This document shows, one piece after another, positions 1-5,057 of a DNA stretch of 6,769 bases (the stretch's first letter is position 1; the number at the start of each line of letters is the position of its first letter). The notes below the pieces were generated by a model that was not told the DNA's origin, ran no database searches, and saw only the letters and a program-made list of their open reading frames with translations. Source of the DNA: Clostridia bacterium (lineage in GTDB: Bacteria; Bacillota_A; Clostridia; Oscillospirales; CAG-272); NCBI GenBank assembly GCA_017454075.1, contig JAFTDQ010000025.1, positions 1-6,769 of the forward strand, given 5' to 3'. A program made the translations under genes and the position numbers.

Positions 1-110
1 CATTTGGAGACCGCCTGGGTGGAAATGCCGAGATGGTTCGCCAGATCCTCCTGCGTGTTGCCTTTTTCTCTGCGGAGCTTTTTTAATTGCTCGCTCAATT
101 TAATATTCAT
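1..110 (-). CDS. XRE-family HTH transcriptional regulator, N-terminal fragment
   Basis: The reverse strand encodes 36 codons beginning MNIKLSEQLKKLRREKG and continuing through TQEDLANHLGISTQAVSK, then runs off the window. This is the N-terminal half of a lambda Cro/CI-type (XRE) helix-turn-helix: helix 1 at about residues 5-14, the TQEDLA helix at about 19-24, and the recognition helix starting at STQAVSK. The start is fixed by a strong AGGAGG (complement of 116-121) placed 5 nt before the ATG. Such proteins bind DNA as dimers in the cytoplasm and often repress their own promoter. Two palindromes flanking the promoter fit that here, which is inference. The effector domain is outside the window, so the regulon and signal cannot be told. 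Confidence 0.9.
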   Translation of the reverse strand, partial: MNIKLSEQLKKLRREKGNTQEDLANHLGISTQAVSK

Positions 111-133
111 GGTTTCCTCCTGAGAATTAAAGT

Positions 134-147
134 AACAAGCGCTTGTT
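134..147. promoter_or_regulatory. Putative operator palindrome O1 (downstream of the -10)
   Basis: AACAAGCGCTTGTT is a perfect 14-bp palindrome lying just downstream of the predicted transcript start of the XRE gene. A dimeric repressor bound there would block initiation or clearance. It shares its AACAA...TTGTT arms with the palindrome at 183-197. The link to the XRE protein is inference from position. Confidence 0.6.
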
Positions 148-155
148 CTGGCTAT

Positions 156-184
156 ATAATAGCATAAAGAAAACGCAAAAACAA
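156..184 (-). promoter_or_regulatory. Sigma-A-type promoter of the XRE regulator gene
   Basis: On the minus strand TTGTTT (complement of 179-184) is followed after exactly 17 bp by TATTAT (complement of 156-161). This predicts a transcript start near 149-150, about 40 nt before the ATG at 110. The -35 hexamer overlaps one palindrome, and the predicted start lies next to the other. Confidence 0.65.
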
Positions 185-197
185 CAACCGCGTTGTT
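183..197. promoter_or_regulatory. Putative operator palindrome O2 (over the -35)
   Basis: AACAAC-CGC-GTTGTT is a 15-bp inverted repeat with 6-bp arms overlapping the -35 hexamer of the XRE promoter. Its outer arms (AACAA/TTGTT) match those of the palindrome at 134-147, with a centre one base longer. The two centres lie about 50 bp apart, roughly five helical turns, compatible with co-operative binding. The role is inferred. Confidence 0.55.
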
Positions 198-257
198 TAT
201 CTTTAGTTGTATTTTGCAACGGATAGTTGAATGATGCTCTGACCAGACAGACGTAGT

Positions 258-320
258 CAACGCAAAAGGGACGTGATGCGCTTTTGATGGCCGCTGGTTG
301 TCAAAAGCGCTTTTGCGTTG
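258..320. repeat. Nested inverted repeat / long hairpin
   Basis: The outer arm CAACGCAAAAG (258-268) is matched by CTTTTGCGTTG (310-320). The inner arm GCGCTTTTGA (278-287) is matched by TCAAAAGCGC (301-310), with a 13-nt loop. The right halves of the two stems abut (sharing C310) while the left halves are separated by about 9-10 nt, so the folded form is a ~20-bp stem with a one-sided bulge. Positions 302-315 alone (CAAAAGCGCTTTTG) form a perfect 14-bp palindrome with a central CpG. No T-run follows, so it is not an ordinary terminator. It could be a small structured RNA, a protein-binding site or a miniature repeat; no function can be assigned. Confidence 0.6.
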
Positions 321-367
321 GTCTCGCGGAAAACAGCACAGATTAGATCAATTACAAAGCTAAGCGC

Positions 368-402
368 AAAAAAAGAGACACCTGCTTTATCGCAGGTGCT
401 CT
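368..402 (-). terminator. Rho-independent terminator of argF
   Basis: Read on the minus strand, AGAG-CACCTGC, a short AT-rich loop and GCAGGTG-T-CTCT form a stem of 7+4 bp with one bulged base, followed directly by seven T residues (complement of 368-374). It lies about 67 nt past the argF stop and points in the argF direction, so it should end that transcript. Confidence 0.85.
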
Positions 403-417
403 GAGCCGCGGCTTTTT

Positions 418-437
418 CGGGGGTCGGTACGCCCCCG
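418..437. other. G/C-rich hairpin in the argF 3' untranslated region
   Basis: CGGGGG (418-423) and CCCCCG (432-437) form a 6-bp perfect stem with an 8-nt loop, between the argF stop codon and its terminator. On the minus strand it is followed by GAAAAAGCC rather than T residues, so it is not a good terminator for argF. On the plus strand it is followed by a weak ATATATTTTT tract. It may stabilise the 3' end of the argF mRNA or stop rightward read-through. Confidence 0.4.
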
Positions 438-468
438 GCATATATTTTTCAGTTCCGGCAAAGGTCTG

Positions 469-1461
469 TCAGCGGCCGCCGAGGGTCGCGAGCATGACCG
501 CCTTTATCGTGTGCATCCTGTTTTCCGCTTCGTCAAATACTATCGAGCGGGGCGATTCGAAAACGCCGTCGGTGACCTCCATGCAGTCGAGACCGAATTT
601 TTCGTGTATCTTCCTGCCGATATCCGTGCCGAGATCGTGGAAGGACGGCAGACAGTGCATGAAACGGCACTGTTCCCCCGCCTCGTCCATGAGTTCTTCG
701 GTCACTCTGTACGGGGTGAGATCGGTTATGCGTTCCTCCCAGACGGAGTCGGGCTCGCCCATCGAGACCCACACGTCGGTATATATGACGTCGGCTCCCC
801 TGACGGCCTCATGCGGGTCTGAGGAGAGCGTCACCGAGCCGCCGGTCTCCGCGGCGATCTTCCGGCACTGAGCGACGAGCCGGGGATCCGGGAAGTATTT
901 TTCGGGGGCGCACGCCGTGAAAAGCATACCGGCCTTGGCGCAGCCGACCATGAGCGAATTGCCCATGTTGTAGCGGGCGTCGCCCATATATACGAGCTTT
1001 CTGCCCTCAAGTTCGCCGAAATGCTCTTTCACCGTAAGAAAGTCGGCGAGGATCTGCGTCGGGTGGGATTCGTTAGTCAGCCCGTTCCAGACCGGGACGC
1101 CGGAGTATTTCGCGAGGGCTTCGACGATCTCCTGCCCGTATCCGCGGTATTCGATGCCGTCGAACATTCGCCCGAGGACCCTCGCCGTGTCGGGGATGCT
1201 CTCCTTTTTGCCTATCTGCGACCCGTCGGGGTCGAGGTATACGGGATGCATACCGAGATCCGCCGCCGCGACCTCGAAGGAGCAGCGCGTGCGCGTGCTC
1301 GTCTTTTCAAAGATCAGCGCGACGTTCCTGCCCTCGCAGAACCTGTGGGGCACGCCGTTTTTCTTCATCTTTTTGAGCTCTGCCGCGAGGTCTGTGAGCC
1401 CGTTTATCTCATCGGGAGTAAAATCGAGAAGCTTGAGAAAACTCCGTCCTTTTAAATCCAT
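469..1461 (-). CDS. argF: Ornithine carbamoyltransferase
   Basis: This 330-residue cytoplasmic enzyme transfers the carbamoyl group of carbamoyl phosphate to ornithine, giving citrulline and phosphate. The carbamoyl-phosphate loop STRTR is at residues 55-59, HPTQ at 133-136, the interdomain segment [10 protein letters not shown] at 161-170, the ornithine-binding DVWVSMGE at 229-236 and the catalytic HCLP at 269-272. SMG and HCLP point to the ornithine rather than the aspartate enzyme. Length and the segment [19 protein letters not shown] resemble the long type (E. coli ArgF/ArgI, ArcB). With no arginine genes alongside, biosynthetic and catabolic (arcB) roles cannot be separated. The start is Met with AGGAG (complement of 1471-1475) 9 nt upstream. 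A longer frame starting at 1524 is excluded because its first codons lie within the promoter. It is divergent from dusB. Confidence 0.95.
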   Translation of the reverse strand: MDLKGRSFLKLLDFTPDEINGLTDLAAELKKMKKNGVPHRFCEGRNVALIFEKTSTRTRCSFEVAAADLGMHPVYLDPDGSQIGKKESIPDTARVLGRMFDGIEYRGYGQEIVEALAKYSGVPVWNGLTNESHPTQILADFLTVKEHFGELEGRKLVYMGDARYNMGNSLMVGCAKAGMLFTACAPEKYFPDPRLVAQCRKIAAETGGSVTLSSDPHEAVRGADVIYTDVWVSMGEPDSVWEERITDLTPYRVTEELMDEAGEQCRFMHCLPSFHDLGTDIGRKIHEKFGLDCMEVTDGVFESPRSIVFDEAENRMHTIKAVMLATLGGR

Positions 1462-1495
1462 GCGGGGGCACTCCTTTAAAAAATAAATCGCCGGA

Positions 1496-1524
1496 ATTGT
1501 ATCATATCCGCGCGGTTTTGTCAA
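1496..1524 (-). promoter_or_regulatory. argF promoter
   Basis: On the minus strand TTGACA (complement of 1519-1524), a 17-bp spacer and TACAAT (complement of 1496-1501) make a near-perfect sigma-A promoter. It predicts a start near 1489 and a leader of under 30 nt, which leaves room for the AGGAG but not for an attenuator. No clear ArgR box was seen by eye. ATATCCG is repeated at 1504-1510 and 1524-1530, exactly 20 bp apart, with the palindrome CCGCGCGG (1508-1515) in the spacer. Confidence 0.85.
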
Positions 1525-1533
1525 TATCCGGAC

Positions 1534-1562
1534 TTTTCAAACCCCCGTTTTTATGATATAAT
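1534..1562 (+). promoter_or_regulatory. Probable dusB promoter
   Basis: A perfect TATAAT (1557-1562) is preceded after 17 bp by the weak -35 TTTTCA (1534-1539). Transcription would start near 1569, giving a very short leader in which GGGAGAG (1569-1575) serves as ribosome binding site 6 nt before the ATG. It stands back to back with the argF promoter, the two -35 elements being about 10 bp apart. Confidence 0.6.
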
Positions 1563-1581
1563 TTTCCCGGGAGAGAACAAA

Positions 1582-2589
1582 ATGCTTTTTATAGGGAAGA
1601 CAAAACTTGAATACGGTCTTATGCTCGCGCCGATGGCTGGGGCGACCGACCGGGCGACCCGGGAGATCTGCCGCGAGCACGGCGCCGAATATACCGTCTC
1701 GGAGATGATCTCATCCGCCGCGATAAAATACGGAGACGAATATACCCTCGCGCTCGGGCGGCTTTCCCCCGGCGAGCTCCCCGCCGCCGTTCAGATATTC
1801 GGACACGACCCGGGAACCATGGCTTACGCCGCCGAAAAGGTCCTCGAGGACGGGGAAAAGCACGGCGCCGTGCCGTCGGCCGTCGATATAAACATGGGCT
1901 GCCCCGTCAGAAAGATAGTCGGAAACGGCGACGGATCGGCGCTCATGAAGACGCCGTCCCTGATTTGCGATATCGTCTCGGCCGTTAAAAAGGCCGTTCC
2001 CGTCCCCGTTACGGTAAAGATCCGCACGGGCTGGGACGCGGAGCACAAAAACGGAGCCGAGGCGGCGAGGGCCGCCGAGGCGGGCGGCGCCTCGCTCATC
2101 ACCGTCCACGGAAGGACGAGGGCGGACATGTACGGGCCGGGGGTCGATCTTCTTTCGATCGGGGAGATAAAGCGCGCCGTCTCGGTGCCCGTCGTGGGAA
2201 ACGGGGATATAAACTGCGCGGCCGACGCCCTGAAAATGTTTTCCGAAACGGGCTGCGACGGGATAATGGTCGGACGGGGGGCGATAGGGCGCCCGTGGAT
2301 CTTTTCGGAGATAAGGGCGGCCCTGACGGGCTCGGTCTTCGTTTCTCCCGACGCCGGGCGGATCGTGCAAACCGCCCTGGATCAGCTCGGGCGCGCGGCG
2401 GAGTACAAGGGAGAGCGGACCGCCGTCGCCGAGGGGAGGCGGCTCGTCGCCGCGTATTTCAGGGGATTCCGCGGCGCTCCGCGGCTCAGGGACGCGCTGA
2501 ACAGATGCGAGACGCTCGGGGAAGCGAGGGATATTATCCTTTCGATCCTTCCGATGCCTTTCGATGACAAGCCGCCGAAAGATCGATAA
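1582..2589 (+). CDS. dusB: tRNA-dihydrouridine synthase (DusB type)
   Basis: A 335-residue FMN enzyme that reduces specific uridines in the tRNA D-loop to dihydrouridine using NADPH. The barrel opens with LAPMAGATDRATRE (about 15-28), carries VSEMISS at 39-45 and the signature DINMGCPVRKIVGNG at 102-116, where Cys107 is the expected proton donor. KIRTGW (147 on) and ITVHGRTR (173-180) supply flavin and uridine contacts. GNGDI (206-210) and GIMVGRGAIGRPWIF (227-241) form the FMN-phosphate site. The C-terminal helical domain (about 255-325) binds tRNA. Length and motifs fit the DusB/NifR3 group of Firmicutes; the exact target uridine is not shown by sequence. The start is supported by GGGAGAG 6 nt upstream. 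It appears monocistronic: the next gene has its own promoter 57 bp downstream. Confidence 0.93.
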   Translation: MLFIGKTKLEYGLMLAPMAGATDRATREICREHGAEYTVSEMISSAAIKYGDEYTLALGRLSPGELPAAVQIFGHDPGTMAYAAEKVLEDGEKHGAVPSAVDINMGCPVRKIVGNGDGSALMKTPSLICDIVSAVKKAVPVPVTVKIRTGWDAEHKNGAEAARAAEAGGASLITVHGRTRADMYGPGVDLLSIGEIKRAVSVPVVGNGDINCAADALKMFSETGCDGIMVGRGAIGRPWIFSEIRAALTGSVFVSPDAGRIVQTALDQLGRAAEYKGERTAVAEGRRLVAAYFRGFRGAPRLRDALNRCETLGEARDIILSILPMPFDDKPPKDR

Positions 2590-2608
2590 ACAGGCGAAAA
2601 TATGCGTA

Positions 2609-2639
2609 TTCGGACGCCATCTGTCAAAAGATGTCCGAA
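2609..2639 (+). other. Imperfect hairpin after dusB (possible weak terminator)
   Basis: TTCGGA (2609-2614) pairs with TCCGAA (2634-2639), and CATCT (2618-2622) with AGATG (2629-2633), leaving a 3-nt bulge on the left and a 6-nt loop. It lies 20 nt past the dusB stop and ends just before the next promoter. No T-run follows directly, so intrinsic termination would be weak; 3'-end protection is the alternative. Confidence 0.45.
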
Positions 2640-2645
2640 AATGTA

Positions 2646-2674
2646 TTGACAAAAAGATTTTTTTGCGCTATAAT
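2646..2674 (+). promoter_or_regulatory. Perfect-consensus sigma-A promoter of the surface-protein operon
   Basis: TTGACA (2646-2651), a 17-bp spacer containing a seven-T run, and TATAAT (2669-2674) match the vegetative consensus at all 12 positions. Transcription should start near 2681, giving a leader of about 40 nt before the ATG at 2722. Such a promoter predicts strong basal expression unless a repressor or a downstream step limits it. Confidence 0.88.
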
Positions 2675-2693
2675 ACTACAAATAATCAAACGC

Positions 2694-2709
2694 GCGGACG
2701 ACCGTCCGC
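2694..2709 (+). promoter_or_regulatory. Leader hairpin upstream of the repeat-protein start
   Basis: GCGGACG (2694-2700) and CGTCCGC (2703-2709) form a near-perfect palindrome that folds as a 6-bp GC stem with a 4-nt loop, ending 12 nt before the ATG. It occupies the place where a Shine-Dalgarno would normally lie. The only purine run nearer the start is GGGAA (2716-2720), one base from the ATG and too close to be ideal. It may lower or regulate translation, or act as an operator; both are inference. Confidence 0.5.
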
Positions 2710-2721
2710 CGAAACGGGAAT

Positions 2722-5028
2722 ATGAAAAAAGGCGTTCTGACAAAAATAATATCACTCTTTTTGCTCGCGTCGGTCCTGATCGCCTCGGCGTCCTGCTCGA
2801 CCGGGGATCCGGGCGCTCATGAGCACACGCACGGGCCGGAGAGCACGACGGCGGGCGCGGAAACCGATCCCGCTCCCGTGACCGGAACGGTCGCGACAAC
2901 TGACCAGGCGACGGAGACGGAAACCGGGACCGAAACCGAAACGGAAAGCGGGACCGAGACCGATCTCCCGACCGTAACGGAGACGGAGCCCCCGACCGTG
3001 ACCGAGACGGAGACGGAGCCTCCGGTCGAAACGACAGCTCCGCCGTGCGAACACGAGTATTCAGTCACGAAAAGGGTCGAGCCGACCTGCGCCAAAAAGG
3101 GCAGCGAGACATACACCTGCGTAAAATGCGGCGATTCATATAAGATCTCGCTTCAGAAAACCGCGCACGACGACCTGAGGACGATAACGCCGCCCACCTG
3201 CGGCGCCGAGGGCTTCACGACCGTGACGTGTCAGATCTGCGGAAGGACGCTCAGGGAGGACGTCGTACCGGCGACGGGCGAGCACGATTACGACAGCGTT
3301 GTGACCGAGGCGACCTGCGGCTACGCGGGATATACGACCCTCACCTGCCGGGTATGCGGCGACGTCACGGTGACGGACGTCGTACCGGCGACCGGCGAGC
3401 ACGAGGACGTCACGACCGTCGTCCCGCCCACCTGCGCAGCGGCCGGATATACCGAGATAAGATGCCTGAAATGCGGGAGGGTGACGAACACCGACCCCGT
3501 TCCCGCGACGGGCGAGCATAATCTTGAGACGAAGACGACCCCCGCGACCTGCGTGAAGGACGGCGCCACCGTGACGAAATGCTCCGTCTGCGGGCTTGTG
3601 ACGGAATCGGAGGTCCTTCCGGCGACGGGAAAACACGAATATCAGGAGAAGGTCGTCCCTCCGACCTGCTCTGCCGACGGGTTCACGGCGACGTGGTGCG
3701 TTCTCTGCGGCCGGACGGAGTATTCCGAAAAGGTCCCGGCGGCGGGACACAATTACGACGAGGGGGAGCCGGTCGAGGCGACCTGCCTGACGGGACCCGC
3801 CCTGCGGCACGTGTGCTCCGACTGCGGACATATATGGAACGAGGAGACCGGTCCGATGCCGTATCACGCCTTTTCATGGACGGCGCCGAGCGCGAAAAAG
3901 GCGGTCACGGCGAGCGGAAAGATCGAGGTCTCCTGCGGCGTCTGCGGCGCGGCGGCGGAATACGATTTCACCCTACCCGAAGGAGGGCATAAGATCACCG
4001 CCCTCACCGTGACGAAATACCCGACCTGCAAGGAGACCGGGGAATATACCTTCGACTGTCCGCATTGCGGAAAGACCCTTACGGGGACGGTCGGCAAAAT
4101 ATCTCACGGAAACGGAGTCCAGGCGTGCTACACGACCCGCGACTGTACGAGACCGTATCTCTGCGTCTTCTGCCGGGACAACATAGGACAGCCGACGGGG
4201 CATAAGTACGACGGCGGGACGTGGGTCTTCTCAAACGGCTTCGGCGACGGCGTAAAGCGCTTTCACTGCACGGTCTGCGGGATCGACAGGGATTTTAAGA
4301 TAAATCACGATCTCCCGGCGGAGCTGACGGACAACACCGTCCTCCGCGCCCTCAGGTATATCGGATACGACGTCGACGGCCTGATAAGGGACGGCCTGCT
4401 CTACTCGGCGTACGGGACCGATTCGCTCAGCCACAAATACCGTTCAAAAGTCACGTACACGATCCCGATGAAGAACTCGCCGGAGGGCGCCGACGCCATC
4501 GACATGGTAAAAGATTCGTCTACCTTCACGGGTAAGGCGCCGAACGTCGCGAGATTCAGGAGCAAGGGGCTTATATGCGCCTCGTTCACTGCGTACTATC
4601 TGCTGAACTACCTCCCGAACATAGAGGGATACGACGTCGCGGACATAAACAGGGCGTTCAGGACGAAGACCGCCGCGGGGTATAACCTCAAGGCGGTCAG
4701 GACGTGGTCGGAGTCCCTCGCGCTCGCGGCTCAGGCGTCCTTCGGCCGGTCCGCCGAAAAGATAGGCACGAGCTTTTCGAACGTAAACCGCTCGAAGCTC
4801 TCCCCCGGCGACGTCATATTGTTCAGATCGAGATTTACCGGCAAGGCGAACGCGCACGTCGCGCTTTATCTCGAAACGGTCGACGGAGTCGATTTCGTCG
4901 CCCACTGCACCTATCCATACGGGATCGAGATTTCGACGATAGACGCGCTTTACGACCCCTACGGAGTCGAGGAGCTCGGCTCGGAGGTCAGCGCGATATA
5001 TCACCTCAACCTGCGGCCGGCGGAATGA
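2722..5028 (+). CDS. Secreted Cys/His-repeat protein with C-terminal NlpC/P60-like domain
   Basis: A 768-residue exported protein. Residues 1-25 are a signal peptide (KK, hydrophobic core, then ASASC). Cys25 could be lipidated, although Ser at -3 makes a weak lipobox. Residues 40-108 are a Thr/Glu/Pro stalk. Residues 111-519 contain eleven CxxC pairs, most in a ~39-residue repeat built as H-x10-C-x9-C-x2-C-G, ending in PATGEH. Residues about 610-765 look like an NlpC/P60 (CHAP-like) cysteine hydrolase: GLICASF with Cys619, then LSPGDVILF (693-701), AHVALYL with His712, and FVAHC with His728 as the likely third residue. Such domains usually cut peptidoglycan peptide or amide bonds; the true substrate is unknown. 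It is the first gene of a two-gene operon. The start is the only nearby ATG in frame, but it lacks a well-placed Shine-Dalgarno. It could instead be an adhesin with an inactive hydrolase fold. Confidence 0.8.
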   Translation: MKKGVLTKIISLFLLASVLIASASCSTGDPGAHEHTHGPESTTAGAETDPAPVTGTVATTDQATETETGTETETESGTETDLPTVTETEPPTVTETETEPPVETTAPPCEHEYSVTKRVEPTCAKKGSETYTCVKCGDSYKISLQKTAHDDLRTITPPTCGAEGFTTVTCQICGRTLREDVVPATGEHDYDSVVTEATCGYAGYTTLTCRVCGDVTVTDVVPATGEHEDVTTVVPPTCAAAGYTEIRCLKCGRVTNTDPVPATGEHNLETKTTPATCVKDGATVTKCSVCGLVTESEVLPATGKHEYQEKVVPPTCSADGFTATWCVLCGRTEYSEKVPAAGHNYDEGEPVEATCLTGPALRHVCSDCGHIWNEETGPMPYHAFSWTAPSAKKAVTASGKIEVSCGVCGAAAEYDFTLPEGGHKITALTVTKYPTCKETGEYTFDCPHCGKTLTGTVGKISHGNGVQACYTTRDCTRPYLCVFCRDNIGQPTGHKYDGGTWVFSNGFGDGVKRFHCTVCGIDRDFKINHDLPAELTDNTVLRALRYIGYDVDGLIRDGLLYSAYGTDSLSHKYRSKVTYTIPMKNSPEGADAIDMVKDSSTFTGKAPNVARFRSKGLICASFTAYYLLNYLPNIEGYDVADINRAFRTKTAAGYNLKAVRTWSESLALAAQASFGRSAEKIGTSFSNVNRSKLSPGDVILFRSRFTGKANAHVALYLETVDGVDFVAHCTYPYGIEISTIDALYDPYGVEELGSEVSAIYHLNLRPAE
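3052..4278 (+). repeat. Tandem ~39-residue (117-bp) Cys/His repeat array
   Basis: The second-pair cysteines begin at residues 133, 170, 209, 248, 287, 326, 365, 405, 446, 481 and 516, so the period is exactly 39 from 170 to 365 and drifts at both ends. A third Cys stands exactly 10 residues before the pair in repeats 1-7 and 9. A His stands 11-12 residues before that in repeats 1-7 and 13 before it in repeat 9. Repeats 8, 10 and 11 have lost part of the set. Neighbouring units keep near-identical DNA: 3259-3287 and 3376-3404 differ at one base over 29, offset 117 bp, so they arose by tandem duplication. The C3H pattern suggests one metal (zinc) site per unit; disulfides are the alternative for an exported protein. 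Confidence 0.8.
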
Positions 5029-5043
5029 AAGGAACCATATCAC

Positions 5044-5048
5044 GGAGG
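5044..5048 (+). promoter_or_regulatory. Ribosome binding site deciding the start of the downstream lipoprotein
   Basis: GGAGG lies 9 nt before the ATG at 5058. An in-frame ATG at 5025, overlapping the upstream stop as ATGA, would add MKGTISRRKRK but has only a weak GGCGGA next to it. The signal peptide is already complete from 5058, so that start is preferred. Confidence 0.75.
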
Positions 5049-5057
5049 AAACGGAAA

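Larger units (their letters stand above)
111..468. other. Gene-free regulatory region between the XRE gene and argF
   Basis: About 360 bases without a credible gene; ATG-initiated frames checked here end within a few codons. It holds the XRE ribosome binding site, promoter and two palindromes (111-200), a nested inverted repeat (258-320), the argF terminator (368-402) and a G/C hairpin (418-437). The left part is clearly more AT-rich than the coding regions. The 9-mer AACGCAAAA occurs at 172-180 and 259-267, and inverted at 311-319. Stretches 199-257 and 321-367 show nothing I recognise. Confidence 0.7.

Noticed and set aside
403..417. AGCCGCGGCT followed by TTTTT as a plus-strand terminator
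   Set aside because: The palindrome has no loop and would leave a stem of only about three pairs, and there is no plus-strand gene upstream to terminate.
1462..1524. Longer argF reading frame giving 351 residues
   Set aside because: The extra 21 codons cover the -10, spacer and -35 of the argF promoter and lack family similarity. The Met at 1461 has a good AGGAG.
1711..2652. 313-codon open frame antisense to dusB
   Set aside because: It is Arg/Pro/Gly-rich with no recognisable motif and lies opposite a gene with full family signatures. Long antisense frames are expected in GC-rich DNA.
3136..3867. 243-codon antisense frame across the repeat array
   Set aside because: Its apparent periodicity is inherited from the 117-bp repeats on the other strand, and no start signal or motif was seen.
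3052..4278. Periodic repeats as a CRISPR array
   Set aside because: The repeats are in-frame 117-bp units coding for conserved residues, with no unique spacers between short identical repeats.
3052..4278. CxxC repeats as zinc-finger DNA-binding domains or c-type haem sites
   Set aside because: The protein has an export signal and no CxxCH haem motif apart from CSDCGH, which has an extra Gly. Cytoplasmic DNA binding is therefore unlikely.
4704..5057. Open frame extending the lipoprotein 118 codons upstream
   Set aside because: It overlaps the NlpC/P60-like coding region in another frame, is Arg-rich shadow sequence, and would bury the signal peptide internally.
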